Positions 6,988 through 16,536 of a stretch of 64,000 nt of DNA are shown here, piece after piece. Position numbers and translations under genes: made by a program. Source of the stretch: Myxococcus terminator_A (GTDB lineage: Bacteria; Myxococcota; Myxococcia; Myxococcales; Myxococcaceae); NCBI GenBank assembly GCA_049194865.1, contig JBLZWL010000063.1:1-64000 (forward strand), read 5' to 3'. The notes beneath the pieces were generated by a model. That model did not search any database. It was given only the letters and a program-made list of their open reading frames with translations, and was not told the DNA's origin. Each line of letters begins with the position of its first letter. Position 1 is the first letter of the stretch.

Positions 6988-9402
6988 GTGAACGTGTCGC
7001 TTCGCGCTCTCGCCCTCGCGCTCGGCCTCGTCGGCGGCGCCTCCGCCTGGGCCGCCGAGCCCCCTCCCCCGCCGCCGACTCCTCAGCAGTTGGAGCAGCG
7101 GCTGACGGCCGTGGAGCAGCAGCTCCAGCTCGCCGAGGAGAGCCTGCGCTTCGTGGAGACGCAGTACAGCCAGCGCGCGGAGCCCGACGAGGAACAGGCC
7201 CGCTCGCGCCGCTACTCCGACGCGGAAATCCAGTACCTGCTCGGAGACTGGAACGCCGCCTCCGTCCTCTTCTATGACCTGGTGAGCGACCCGGGGTTCC
7301 GCGGCCACCCGCGCTACGCGGACGCGCTCTACTTCCTCGCGGACGCGCTGTACCAGCAGAAGAACGACATCGGCGCGAGGCTCTATCTGCGCGAGCTGTT
7401 GTCGCAGCCCACGCCCTCGGCGCGCCACCGCGACGCCCTCACGCGCTTCCTGGCCATCTCCGGGAGGCTGAACCTCTTCGATGGCGTCGAGGCGTACGTC
7501 GAGCAGGCGCGCGGATTGTTCGGCGGGCAGCTCCCGCCCGACGTGCAGTACGTCCAGGCGAAGTGGCTCTTCCGCCGCGCGGACCTGCCCGCCTCGGAGC
7601 GAATCGCCCGGGCGCGCTCGGCCTTCGCGCCGCTGGCCCAGGTCCCTGGTGGCCCGTACCAGCTCCAGGCCGGCTACCACATGGCGGTGCTGTCGATGCA
7701 GTCCGGCGAGCTGCCCCTCGCCATCCTCCAGTTCCAGCAGCTCCTCACGCCCCTGTCGAACGAGCAGGCCGCCGCGCCCGTCGCGACGTCGGGCAAGCCC
7801 GTCACCCGCTCGACGACGGACACGGACACCAAGCGCATCCGGGAGCTGTCGCTGATGTCGCTGGGGCGGCTCTTGTACGAGGCGGGCCGGTTCGACGAGG
7901 CGTTGGACCGCTACGGCCAGGTGCCGCAGGACAGTGAGTCCTTCCCGGACTCGCTCTACGAAATCGCGTGGACGCAGGTGCGCAAGGGCAACCACCAGGA
8001 GGCGAAGAACGCCGTCGACATCCTGTTGCTCGTCGCTCCCGACGCGAAGCTCGCGCCCGATGCGAAGCTCCTCCAGGGGCACCTGCTCCAGAAGCTCAAG
8101 CGGTACGACGAGGCCATCGCCGCGTACGACGAGCTCATCGGCACCTTCCGCCCCGTGCGCGAGAAGGTGGATCTGCTGTTGAACGCCAACCGAGACCCCG
8201 TCGCGTACTTCGAGCGGCTCCTGGCGCGCACGGACACCGTCCCCGACGTGCGCACGCTGTTGCCGCCCCTGGCCCTGAAGTACGCGTCCACCGAGCGCGA
8301 GGTGAGCAGCGCGGTGAAGATGGTGGGCGACATCGACATCGGGAAGAAGGGCGCGGTCGACGCACGCGAGCTGGCGGCCCGCATCCTCCGCGCGTTGGAC
8401 GCACGCAAGCTGGAGACCTTCCCGGAGCTGCAGGCGGGCTTCACGCGCTCGGACGCGGTGGAGACGGCCGTCACGCACGTGGAGGCGGCGCTGGTGGAAG
8501 TGGAGGGGCTGACGCTGGAGCCTTCACTCACCTCGCAGGAGCGGGAAAGACTCCTCGTGCTGCGCCGTGAGCGCGACGCGCTGGCCGTCCGCTTCGACAA
8601 GCTCCCCACCACGCAGAAGGAGATGGAGGAGCGGCTGCGCCGCATGCAGTACCGCGTGGACGCGGTGGACCGCGAAGCCTTCCGGCTGGGCACGGAGATT
8701 CAGGGCCTGAACGCCATCGCCTCCTCGGTGCGCAAGTGGGTGGATGACACGCGACTGCTCCGCCAGACGCCGCCCGACGAGGAGCGCGAGTTCCTGGTGC
8801 AGCTCCAGGGCGAGGTCCAGACGCTGAACGACCTCCAGATGGAGCTGGACCGGACGCGGGGCCGGCTCGCCGATGAGCGCAACAGCGCCGCGGCCTCCCT
8901 CTCGGGAGAGCAGGCCATCCGTGGACGCTACGCGGCGGCGCTGCGCACCGAGCACGAGGTGCTCAGCGAGGCGGAGCGTCGGCAGGCCCCCACCGCCGTG
9001 CTGACACACGCGCATCAGGTGCGGGAGCGGGGCGAGGCGCTGAAGAAGCGCGTGGTGGAGGCGCAGGTCGCGCTGAGGGCCAAGGTGGACCAGAAGGGAC
9101 AGCGCATCCGCGCCAAGGTGCTGGCCGAGCAGCAGTTGCTGGAGCGCTACGAGGCCGAGGTCGCCTCGGTGTCCGGCAACGCCAAGCAGCTGGTGGGCCG
9201 CATCGCCTACGACAGCATCCGGCGCGTGCGTCGGCAGTTCTACGACCTGGTGCTCAAGGCGGACGTGGGCGTGGTGGACGTGGCCTTCACCGAGAAGCAG
9301 GACAAGACGACGAACATCCAGAAGGTGTCCGCGCAGAAGGCCGAGGCGCTGCGCGCGCTGGACGCCGACTTCCGGGACGTGCTGTCGGAGGAGGGACGGT
9401 GA
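6988..9402 (+). CDS. Large periplasmic TPR and coiled-coil protein (Glt/Nfs-like)
   Basis: An 804-residue protein from a GTG start. The signal peptide is LALALGLVGGASAWAA, followed by a proline run. Residues of about 45-90 are coiled coil, and about 70-390 hold TPR-like helical pairs (for example AEIQYLLGDWNAASVLFYDL and RLLYEAGRFDEALDRYGQV). Residues of about 490-780 are long charged coiled coil (LRRMQYRVDAVDREAFRLG). The stop overlaps the start of the next TPR gene. Periplasmic TPR proteins of this kind act as scaffolds in the Glt gliding and Nfs sporulation complexes, and I infer a comparable role. Confidence 0.75.
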   Translation: MNVSLRALALALGLVGGASAWAAEPPPPPPTPQQLEQRLTAVEQQLQLAEESLRFVETQYSQRAEPDEEQARSRRYSDAEIQYLLGDWNAASVLFYDLVSDPGFRGHPRYADALYFLADALYQQKNDIGARLYLRELLSQPTPSARHRDALTRFLAISGRLNLFDGVEAYVEQARGLFGGQLPPDVQYVQAKWLFRRADLPASERIARARSAFAPLAQVPGGPYQLQAGYHMAVLSMQSGELPLAILQFQQLLTPLSNEQAAAPVATSGKPVTRSTTDTDTKRIRELSLMSLGRLLYEAGRFDEALDRYGQVPQDSESFPDSLYEIAWTQVRKGNHQEAKNAVDILLLVAPDAKLAPDAKLLQGHLLQKLKRYDEAIAAYDELIGTFRPVREKVDLLLNANRDPVAYFERLLARTDTVPDVRTLLPPLALKYASTEREVSSAVKMVGDIDIGKKGAVDARELAARILRALDARKLETFPELQAGFTRSDAVETAVTHVEAALVEVEGLTLEPSLTSQERERLLVLRRERDALAVRFDKLPTTQKEMEERLRRMQYRVDAVDREAFRLGTEIQGLNAIASSVRKWVDDTRLLRQTPPDEEREFLVQLQGEVQTLNDLQMELDRTRGRLADERNSAAASLSGEQAIRGRYAAALRTEHEVLSEAERRQAPTAVLTHAHQVRERGEALKKRVVEAQVALRAKVDQKGQRIRAKVLAEQQLLERYEAEVASVSGNAKQLVGRIAYDSIRRVRRQFYDLVLKADVGVVDVAFTEKQDKTTNIQKVSAQKAEALRALDADFRDVLSEEGR

Positions 9403-12400
9403 TGCGGCGCGTGCTCGCGGTGCTGCTCTCCGTCGCCTCGCTGCCCGCCACCGCCCAGGCGCCGGCCACCGCCGCGCAAGCACCCGCCCCCGCCCAGGTG
9501 GAGAGTCCGTCCGGCACACCTGCCGCGGGCTACCTGACGGGCCTGGGCCGCACGCCCGAGGAAGAGGCGCTGCTCCAGGACGTCAGCCGCGCCCTGCGCA
9601 CGTACGACGAGGAGTCTCGCGAGTTCAGCCGCGAGGTGCAGCTCTTGATGGAGCGCAAGTACGAGCAGAAGCGCGACTCGCTCGCGTCCTCGTACGAGAA
9701 GGTCATCCGGGACTTCGAGGCCCAGGAGCGCAAGGAGCGGATGGAGGCCATCGTCCGCTTCGAGGAGTTCCTCCGCCGCTACCCCCAGGAGCCGCGCTAC
9801 ACGCCGGACGTGATGTTCCGACTGGCGGAGCTGTACTACGAGCGCTCCCAGGACGAGCACCAGCTCGCGATGAAGGAGTACCGGGACAGGCTGGAGGCCC
9901 ACGACAGGAACCCGGACTCGGCCTTCCCCGTGGAGCCGAAGAAGGACTACGGGGACTCCATCGCGCTGTACCGCCGGCTCCTGAAGGACTACCCCACCTA
10001 CCGCCTCAACGACGGCGCCTGGTACCTGCTGGGCTACTGCCTGGAGGAGCAGGAGGAGGTCGACCAGAGCTTCCGCACCTACCAGCAGCTCATCGCCCGC
10101 TATCCGCGGAGCCGCTTCGCCACCGAGGCGTGGGTGCGCATCGGCGAGTACTGGTTCGACAACTACAAGGACCCGCAGGCGCTGCCCCGCTCCGCGCAGG
10201 CCTTCGAGGCCGCCGCCCGCGACACGCTGCATCCGCTCTACGACAAGGCCCTCTACAAGCTGGGCTGGACGTACTACCGGATGGACCGCTTCGACGAAGC
10301 GGTGGAGTCCTTCCTCACGCTGGTGGACTTCTACGAGGCCCAGCGCGTCGCGAAGGGCGAGGCGGAAGCCGGCGGAGACCTGCGCGACGAGGCCCTCCAG
10401 TACGTGGCCATCTCGCTGGCGGACGAGACGTGGGGCGGACTGCCTCGCGCCCAGGCCCTCTTCGCGAAGCGCGGCCCCAAGCCCTACGAGGCGGACGTGT
10501 ACCGCCGGCTGGGCAACGTCTACTTCGACCAGACGAACCACCCGGCCGCCATCGCGGCGTATCAGCGCGTGCTCCAGCAGAACCCCATGGCGCCGGACGC
10601 GCCGGAGCTCCAGCAGCGCATCGCCCTGGCCTATGAGCGGGACAGGCTCCTCGCGGAGGCCTTCGCGGAGTCGGAACGGCTCGCCAGCCTCTACCAGCCC
10701 GGCACCGCCTGGTACGCGAAGAACCAGGGGGACCCGGACGCGCTCTCGCGAGCCAACACGCTCGTCGAGAAGAGCCTGTACACGAGCGCCACCTTCCACC
10801 ACCAGCAGGCGCTGGTGTTCAAGAAGGAGGGCAAGTTCGACCAGGCCAGCGCTGGCTTCGCCACCGCCGCGCGCGCGTACGGCACGTACCTGGAGCGCTT
10901 CCCGCGCAGCAAGAGCGCGGGTGAGATGCGCTTCTATTACGCGGAGTGCCTCTACTTCTCCTTCCAGTTCGCCGAGGCGGCGAAGAGCTACGAGCTGGTG
11001 CGCGACACCGGCGTGAGCGAGAAGCACCGCGACGAGGCGGCGCACAGCGCGGTGCTCGCGTGGCAGCAGCTGCTCGCGCAGGACCTCCAGGCCGGCAAGG
11101 CCCAGGACCTCAAGCCGCTGCGCTCCACCGAGCGGCCCGAGGGCTCGACGGTGAAGCCCGTGCCGCTGGCGCCCACCGAGCAGAAGCTGGTGTCGGCCTC
11201 CGACAAGTACGTGGCGCTCTTGCCGCGCGACGCGAAGGCGGCGGGCATCGCCTACAAGGCCGCGGAGCTGTACTACGCGCACGACGACTTCCCCGAGGCC
11301 CGCAAGCGCTTCGAGCGCATCATCCAGACGTGGCCCAAGAGCGAGGTGGCCCGCTACGCCACCAACCTCACCGTGGAGACGTTCCTCATCGACAAGGACT
11401 GGCGCAGCGTGGAGGAGGTCAGCACCCGGCTGGCCAGCAACACGCAGGTCATCGACCCGACCAGCGACCTCCACAAGCAACTGGTGAAGTTCAAGCTCGC
11501 CGGCCGCTTCAAGCTCGCCGACCAGCTCCTCGCAGAGGGCAAGCACGAGGAGGCCGCGCGCAAGTACACCCAGCTCGTCGACGAGGAGCCCCGCCACGAG
11601 TTCGCGGACAAGGCCCTCAACAACGCGGCCGTCGCGCACGAGAACACCCGGCGCTTCGACTCCGCGATGAAGCTCTACGAGCGCATCTATCGCGAGTACC
11701 CCGCGTCGCCGCTCGCGGACGCGGCGCTGTTCCGCGTGGCCGTGAATGCGGAGAAGTCCTACGACTTCGACAAGGCCGTGGTCAGCTACCAGAAGCTGGT
11801 GAAGGACTACCCCGCGTCGAAGGACCGGGAGGCGGCGCTCTTCAACACCGGGCGCCTGCTCGAGGGCCAGCAGCGCTACGCGGAGTCCGCGGCGACGTTC
11901 CTGCGCTACGCGGAGCTGTTCCCCACCGCCGAGGACGCTCCGAAGAACCAGTACCGCGCGGCCATCCTGCTGGAGAAGCAGGGCGACCCTCGCGGCGAGG
12001 TCCGCGCGCTCCAGGAGTTCGTGCGCAAGTTCGCCAACAAGCCCGGGCAGGTGGAGCTGGTGGTGGACGCGCACCGGCGCATGGGTGACGCGCACCAGAA
12101 GCTCGGCGACGAGAAGGAAGCCCAGCGCGCCTACACCCAGGCCGCGAGCGAGTTCGACCGACGCAAGCTCAAGCCGGACACCCATCCCCTCGCGGCGAAC
12201 GCGGCGGCGTATGGACGCTTCCAGTTGGCGGAGGCGGAGCTGCGGACGTTCGACAAGCTGAAGATTGGCGGCTGGGGCAAGTCCCTGGTGCGCAGCTTCG
12301 CGGTGAAGCGCGCGGCGGTGAAGACGGTGAAGGACGCGTACTCGCGCGTCTATCCGTACAAGCAGCTCGAGTGGTCCCTCGCGGCGGCCTACCGCTCCGG

Positions 12401-12779
12401 CTACGCGCTGGAGCGCTTCGCCAACACCATCATCGAGACGCCCGTCCCGGCCGACGTGAAGAGGCTGGGTGAGGAGGCGGTGGTGACGTACCAGGACCTG
12501 CTCGCGCAGAACACGGCGGAGCTGGAGGACGCGGCGGTGGAGAGCTACGCCGTCGCCCTGGCGGAGGCTCGCAAGAACCGCGTCTCCAACGAGTGGACCC
12601 GGCGCACGCTGGAGTCCCTCAACCGCTTCCGTCCCAAGGAGTACCCGGTGCTCAAGGCGCCCAAGCAGGCGCTCGCGTCCGACGCCGCCTATCCGGACGG
12701 ACTCATCGGCAGCGTGAGCGGCCCCGCTCGCCCCACCTCGACGGACGAGAGCCGCATCACCGGGGGAGCCAAGCCGTGA
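9399..12779 (+). CDS. Very large periplasmic TPR protein (Glt/Nfs-like)
   Basis: An 1126-residue protein whose GTG overlaps the previous stop by four bases; an ATG three bases later (9402) is equally possible. The signal peptide is MMRRVLAVLLSVASLPATA then QAP. Nearly the whole mature protein is TPR-like helical repeats, with recurring units such as FRLAELYYERSQDEHQLA, YKLGWTYYRMDRFDEAVE and YRRLGNVYFDQTNHPAAI. It is comparable in kind to the long TPR scaffold proteins of the gliding machinery. It is translationally coupled at both ends. Confidence 0.75.
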   Translation: MMRRVLAVLLSVASLPATAQAPATAAQAPAPAQVESPSGTPAAGYLTGLGRTPEEEALLQDVSRALRTYDEESREFSREVQLLMERKYEQKRDSLASSYEKVIRDFEAQERKERMEAIVRFEEFLRRYPQEPRYTPDVMFRLAELYYERSQDEHQLAMKEYRDRLEAHDRNPDSAFPVEPKKDYGDSIALYRRLLKDYPTYRLNDGAWYLLGYCLEEQEEVDQSFRTYQQLIARYPRSRFATEAWVRIGEYWFDNYKDPQALPRSAQAFEAAARDTLHPLYDKALYKLGWTYYRMDRFDEAVESFLTLVDFYEAQRVAKGEAEAGGDLRDEALQYVAISLADETWGGLPRAQALFAKRGPKPYEADVYRRLGNVYFDQTNHPAAIAAYQRVLQQNPMAPDAPELQQRIALAYERDRLLAEAFAESERLASLYQPGTAWYAKNQGDPDALSRANTLVEKSLYTSATFHHQQALVFKKEGKFDQASAGFATAARAYGTYLERFPRSKSAGEMRFYYAECLYFSFQFAEAAKSYELVRDTGVSEKHRDEAAHSAVLAWQQLLAQDLQAGKAQDLKPLRSTERPEGSTVKPVPLAPTEQKLVSASDKYVALLPRDAKAAGIAYKAAELYYAHDDFPEARKRFERIIQTWPKSEVARYATNLTVETFLIDKDWRSVEEVSTRLASNTQVIDPTSDLHKQLVKFKLAGRFKLADQLLAEGKHEEAARKYTQLVDEEPRHEFADKALNNAAVAHENTRRFDSAMKLYERIYREYPASPLADAALFRVAVNAEKSYDFDKAVVSYQKLVKDYPASKDREAALFNTGRLLEGQQRYAESAATFLRYAELFPTAEDAPKNQYRAAILLEKQGDPRGEVRALQEFVRKFANKPGQVELVVDAHRRMGDAHQKLGDEKEAQRAYTQAASEFDRRKLKPDTHPLAANAAAYGRFQLAEAELRTFDKLKIGGWGKSLVRSFAVKRAAVKTVKDAYSRVYPYKQLEWSLAAAYRSGYALERFANTIIETPVPADVKRLGEEAVVTYQDLLAQNTAELEDAAVESYAVALAEARKNRVSNEWTRRTLESLNRFRPKEYPVLKAPKQALASDAAYPDGLIGSVSGPARPTSTDESRITGGAKP

Positions 12780-14317
12780 GCTTCACGCCACGCACTCCGG
12801 GCGCCTCCGCCCTTACCGCGCTGTTCCTGTCCTTGGGCCTGTGGCTGTCCGCGTGTGCCTCGGCGCCCTCGGCTCCGAAGACGCGCCCCGCTCCCGAAGC
12901 CACGGCCCCCGTCGAAGGCACGGTCAACGCGAACTCGAAGCCCACGCCCACCGTCGTCGCGCCTCCTCCCCGAAGCGCGGCGCAGGACTTCGAGCAGGCC
13001 GTGGCGATTGCACGGGCCGGAGAGCTGACGGCGGCGGAGTCCGCGCTGCGCGCACTGGTGACGCAGAATCCGCGGCTCGACTACGCGTGGACGAACCTGG
13101 GCATCGTCCAGGAGCGGCTGGGTCGTCACGAGGACGCGGAGCGCTCGTATCGACAGGCGCTGGCGGTGGCCCCCGAGCAGGAGTCCGCGTGGGACTGCCT
13201 GGCGCGCCTGTATGGCCGCACGGACCGCTCGGCGGCGCTGGAGACGGAGCTGCGCGGGCTGGTGGAGGCGAAGCAGGACTCGGTGCCGCTGCACACGGCG
13301 CTGGCCATCACCCTGCTCCAGCAGAAGAAGCTGGCACCGGCCGCCGCCGAGGCGAAGCAGGCCCTGCGGCTCGATGAGCGGAACACGCGCGCCATGCAGG
13401 TGCTCGCGCAGGTGTACTACCGCGAGGGCAAGCACGAGCTGGCGCGCATGGTGCTGGAGAACGCGCGGGACATCGCGCCCGGCGACGCGGCCACTCGCAA
13501 CGCGCTGGGGCTGGTGTACCTGGCGCTGAAGGTCGGCCCGCAGGCGCTGGAGGAGTTCAAGGAGGCCGCGAAGCTCCGGCCCGACTTCGCCGAGGCGCGC
13601 AACAACTTCGGCGCGCTGCTCAACGAGGCCCAGGACTACCCGGCCGCCGTCACCGAGCTCGAAGCCGCGGTGCGCGCCGCCCCCGACTTCGCCGCCGCGC
13701 GCCTCAACCTGGGCAACGCGTACCGGGGCCAGGGCGAGTTCGAGCGCGCCAAGTCCGAGTACGAGCAGGTGCTCACGCTGCGCCCCGGTCAGCCCGACCC
13801 GTTCTTCAACCTCGCCATCCTGTTCCTCGACGTGGAGCCTCCAGGGGTGGACCCCGTCGAGCGGTACAAGACGGCCATCACCTACTTCGAGCGCTACGAA
13901 GCCCAGGGCGGGCGCGACGAGCGCATCCCCCAGTACACGAAGGACGCGCGCAAGAGCATCGAGCGCGAGGAGCGACGGCTGGAGCGCGAGCGCAAGGACC
14001 AGCTCCGCAAGGCCGCGGAGCAGGAGAAGGCCCAGCGCGAACAGGCGAAGCAGGCCGCCGAGAACCCCTCTCCGCCCACGCAAGCCGCGCCCTCGGCCAG
14101 CGACGCGCCCCCCGCCGCGATCTCGAGCCCCGAAGCAGCCCCGGCCGCGAAAGCCCCTTCCGGCTCACAGCCCGCCCCCACCCCGGCTCCTCCCGCGCAC
14201 GTCGGAGCACCCTCCGAGGGAACTCCGCCCCCCGCGCCGGTGTCCCAGCCCGAGCCCGCTCCCGGCACCGCGCCCTCGAAGAGCGGCTCGGGTAAGCTGG
14301 CCACCGACAAGAACTAG
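12776..14317 (+). CDS. TPR outer-membrane lipoprotein, GltE/NfsE-like
   Basis: A 513-residue protein. The GTG at 12776 overlaps the previous stop, and the open frame upstream of it is accidental. The lipobox LWLSAC is followed by a proline-rich linker, then at least seven TPR units between about residues 65 and 370 (TNLGIVQERLGRHEDAERSY, then NNFGALLNEAQDYPAAV). A charged helical stretch follows at 385-430, then a Pro/Ala-rich tail. Domain order and gene position match the TPR lipoproteins (AglT/GltE, NfsE) that sit just before a small exported protein and an FHA-TonB-like protein in the known clusters. Confidence 0.75.
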   Translation: MSFTPRTPGASALTALFLSLGLWLSACASAPSAPKTRPAPEATAPVEGTVNANSKPTPTVVAPPPRSAAQDFEQAVAIARAGELTAAESALRALVTQNPRLDYAWTNLGIVQERLGRHEDAERSYRQALAVAPEQESAWDCLARLYGRTDRSAALETELRGLVEAKQDSVPLHTALAITLLQQKKLAPAAAEAKQALRLDERNTRAMQVLAQVYYREGKHELARMVLENARDIAPGDAATRNALGLVYLALKVGPQALEEFKEAAKLRPDFAEARNNFGALLNEAQDYPAAVTELEAAVRAAPDFAAARLNLGNAYRGQGEFERAKSEYEQVLTLRPGQPDPFFNLAILFLDVEPPGVDPVERYKTAITYFERYEAQGGRDERIPQYTKDARKSIEREERRLERERKDQLRKAAEQEKAQREQAKQAAENPSPPTQAAPSASDAPPAAISSPEAAPAAKAPSGSQPAPTPAPPAHVGAPSEGTPPPAPVSQPEPAPGTAPSKSGSGKLATDKN

Positions 14318-14323
14318 GACCGC

Positions 14324-14620
14324 ATGCGCGCCACCTTCGCCCTCTTCGTGCTCCTCATCGCCGCGCCCGTGCTCGCGCAGGACGCTCGCAAGTCCTCCGC
14401 GCCCGGCACTGGCGGAGCCACGTCGAGCAGCGAAGCGGCGCCCGCGAAGAAGGCGCCTCGCAAGGTCATCCGCCTGGACGCGCTCACCGTCGAGGGCCGC
14501 ATCCAGAAGCCCCAGGCGTTCTACATCCTCCCCCGCTCCAACCTGAGCTTCGACGACCTCAACCGCACGGAGAGCTTCGTGCCCAAGGTCGAGAAGAGCG
14601 TCGAGCAGGAGCCCTTCTAG
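14324..14620 (+). CDS. Small exported protein, GltF-like position
   Basis: A 98-residue protein with a signal peptide (LFVLLIAAPVLA then QDA), a low-complexity Ser/Lys stretch and a short conserved-looking tail (VEGRIQKPQAFYILPRS, LSFDDLN). It is six bases after the lipoprotein gene and three bases before the FHA-TonB-like gene. Small periplasmic proteins at this place are part of the Glt and Nfs clusters. The assignment rests on position and on the tail motif. Confidence 0.65.
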   Translation: MRATFALFVLLIAAPVLAQDARKSSAPGTGGATSSSEAAPAKKAPRKVIRLDALTVEGRIQKPQAFYILPRSNLSFDDLNRTESFVPKVEKSVEQEPF

Positions 14621-14623
14621 GCC

Positions 14624-15970
14624 ATGGCCGCCCCGTCATCTTCCAAGCTGCTCCGCGTCGGCCTCATCCAGAACGGCCAGATCGTCGAAGAGCACCACGT
14701 CCGGCGCGAGAGCGTCACCATCGGCCATGACGCGCGCAACACCATCGTCCTGCCCGCCTCGGACGACCGGCCCGCGCGCTTCAGCGTGTTCGAGAGCCAG
14801 GGCCACCAGTTCCTGCTCGTCATCAACGAGTCCATGAAGGGCCGCGTCAACCTCGGCTCCTCCGACGTGGACTTCGACGCGCTGCGCTCCCAGGGCATCG
14901 CCTCGCGCCGGGGCGACCTCTACGTCCTGCCCCTCCAGGAGACCGCGCGCGGCAAGGTGGAGCTGGGCGACGCCACCCTCTTCTTCCAGTTCGTCACGCC
15001 CCCGGCCGAGGAAGCCCGTCCGCTGATGCCCTCGGACATCCGCGTCAGCCGCTGGAAGACGATGGACCGCGTCTTCTTCGGCATCCTCGCGGCCTCGCTG
15101 CTCGTCCACTTCTCCGGCGCCGCCATCATCCTCTCCGCTGAAGCACCCAAGGAGCAGGAGCTGGCGTTGGATCAGCTCGATGACCGCTTCGTGCGCGCCA
15201 TCATCCCCCAGCGCCCCATCGAGCCGGTGAAGCCCGCCACGGCGGGACCCACCGAGGCACCGAAAGAAGACCCCAAGCCCACCGAGCCGAAGGACGGCAC
15301 GGACAAGCCCGCGTCGGAGAGGCCCGCGGCCATCGCCGCCGCCGAGCGCCACGCGGAGATGGTGAAGAAGGTCTCCGACAAGGGCCTCTTGAAGATGCTC
15401 GGCTCCAAGGGCTCCGGCACCGGCGCGTTCCAGGACGTGCTGGGCGGCGCCAGCGGTGGCAGCGACATCGTCGCGGCGCTCCAGGGCGCGGGCGGCGTGG
15501 GCGTGGCCACCGAGGCCTCCGTCGGCAAGGGCAACGCCCCGCGCGGCGGTGGCACCGGCACCGTGACGGGCATCGGCGAGCTGGGCACCCAGGGCGGCGG
15601 CAAGGTGGACCTGGGCACGAAGAAGGAAGTCGAAGTGAAGGGCCGCGTGCAGGACTCGACTCCAGAGGTCGACAGCTCCGACGTGGACCGCGACGCGCTC
15701 GCCCGCTACGTCCGCGCGCGCAAGGGCGCCATCCAGAGCTGCTACGAGAAGGAGCTCAAGCGAAACCCCAACCTCAAGGGCAAGGTGGTGGTGCGCTTCT
15801 CCATCACCCCCTCCGGTCGGGTGGGTGACTTCGACATCGACGAGAACACGCTCGGCAGCGAGGCGGTGGCCAGTTGCATCCGCGCCGCCATCCGCGGCTG
15901 GGTGTTCCCGTTCAAGCCCGAGTCCGCCGCCACCGTGTCCTACCCCTTCGTCTTCTCGCCAACGGGGTAG
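14624..15970 (+). CDS. FHA-like, single-TM protein with AgmX/PglI (TonB-like) C-terminal domain, GltG/NfsG-like
   Basis: A 448-residue protein. The N-terminal 1-130 is an FHA-like cytoplasmic domain (VTIGHDARNTIVLPA, then FSVFESQGHQFLLVINESM). One membrane helix lies at about 150-172 (FFGILAASLLVHFSGAAIIL). A Pro/Lys-rich periplasmic spacer leads to a glycine-rich segment at 255-335 and a TonB-like tail at 350-448. The tail motif IQSCYEKELKRNPNLKGKVV with VASCIRAAIRGWVFP is the AgmX/PglI signature. It probably links the inner membrane to the TPR proteins in the periplasm and the outer-membrane lipoprotein. Confidence 0.8.
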   Translation: MAAPSSSKLLRVGLIQNGQIVEEHHVRRESVTIGHDARNTIVLPASDDRPARFSVFESQGHQFLLVINESMKGRVNLGSSDVDFDALRSQGIASRRGDLYVLPLQETARGKVELGDATLFFQFVTPPAEEARPLMPSDIRVSRWKTMDRVFFGILAASLLVHFSGAAIILSAEAPKEQELALDQLDDRFVRAIIPQRPIEPVKPATAGPTEAPKEDPKPTEPKDGTDKPASERPAAIAAAERHAEMVKKVSDKGLLKMLGSKGSGTGAFQDVLGGASGGSDIVAALQGAGGVGVATEASVGKGNAPRGGGTGTVTGIGELGTQGGGKVDLGTKKEVEVKGRVQDSTPEVDSSDVDRDALARYVRARKGAIQSCYEKELKRNPNLKGKVVVRFSITPSGRVGDFDIDENTLGSEAVASCIRAAIRGWVFPFKPESAATVSYPFVFSPTG

Positions 15971-16011
15971 TCTCCAGCGCCGGTGCACCTGGCGCGGGCT
16001 CCGAGGACACC

Positions 16012-16449
16012 ATGGAGAAGCTGGCCGTCATCGCCGCCTCACCGCTGTTCGAGATGCTCTCCCCCGTGGAGCTGGACCGCCTGGCGGAGCTCGCCCGGAC
16101 GCGCCACTGCGCCCCCGGCGAGGTCATCTTCGCGGAGGGCGACCTGGGCGACAGCCTCTTCGTCGTCGTCGAGGGCCAGGTGGAGGTCGTCCGCGATGGC
16201 GATCCCCAGGCCCTGGCCGTGCTGTCCCACCCCGAGTTCTTCGGGGAGATGGGCCTCATCGACAAGGACTACCGCTCCGCCACCGTCCGCGCGCGCACCC
16301 GGGCCCACCTGCTCCAGCTGACCGCCGGGGACTTGCGCGCCTTCCGCGGCGACCACGCCGAGGGCTTCACCTTCGTCGTCGTCAACATCGCCCGAAGCCT
16401 GGCTGCTCGACTGCGTGAGGCCAATGCCCGCCTCTCCGGTAACCACTGA
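16012..16449 (+). CDS. Cyclic-nucleotide-binding domain protein
   Basis: A 145-residue protein made of one cNMP-binding beta-barrel (FAEGDLGDSLFVVVEGQVEV, FFGEMGLIDKDYRSATVRAR) with no HTH after it. The phosphate-binding cassette FGEMGLID...RSATV is present with its Arg, so nucleotide binding is plausible. Without a DNA-binding part it is likely a regulatory or adaptor subunit rather than a CRP-type activator. The ATG at 16012 begins right at the domain. It follows the FHA-TonB-like gene by 41 bases. Confidence 0.8.
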   Translation: MEKLAVIAASPLFEMLSPVELDRLAELARTRHCAPGEVIFAEGDLGDSLFVVVEGQVEVVRDGDPQALAVLSHPEFFGEMGLIDKDYRSATVRARTRAHLLQLTAGDLRAFRGDHAEGFTFVVVNIARSLAARLREANARLSGNH

Positions 16450-16455
16450 ATAACT

Positions 16456-16480
16456 GGGGGGTTGTCGCGTTGACACCCCT
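16456..16480 (+). terminator. Possible terminator hairpin after the cNMP gene
   Basis: GGGGTTGTC and GACACCCC are inverted around a 5-base loop just after the stop. There is no T tract, and the stem has a bulge, so this is a weak candidate. Confidence 0.3.
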
Positions 16481-16536
16481 CCCCCCGCCTTCTACGCTTT
16501 GACGCAATGGGATGGGCCGGGAGAGCCGAGAGGCGT

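Noticed and set aside
9240..12185. Open minus-strand frame of 981 codons opposite the TPR genes
   Set aside because: It lies fully antisense to a well-supported TPR protein. Its composition (Leu/Val/Arg/His rich, no motifs) is what high-GC third positions yield on the opposite strand.
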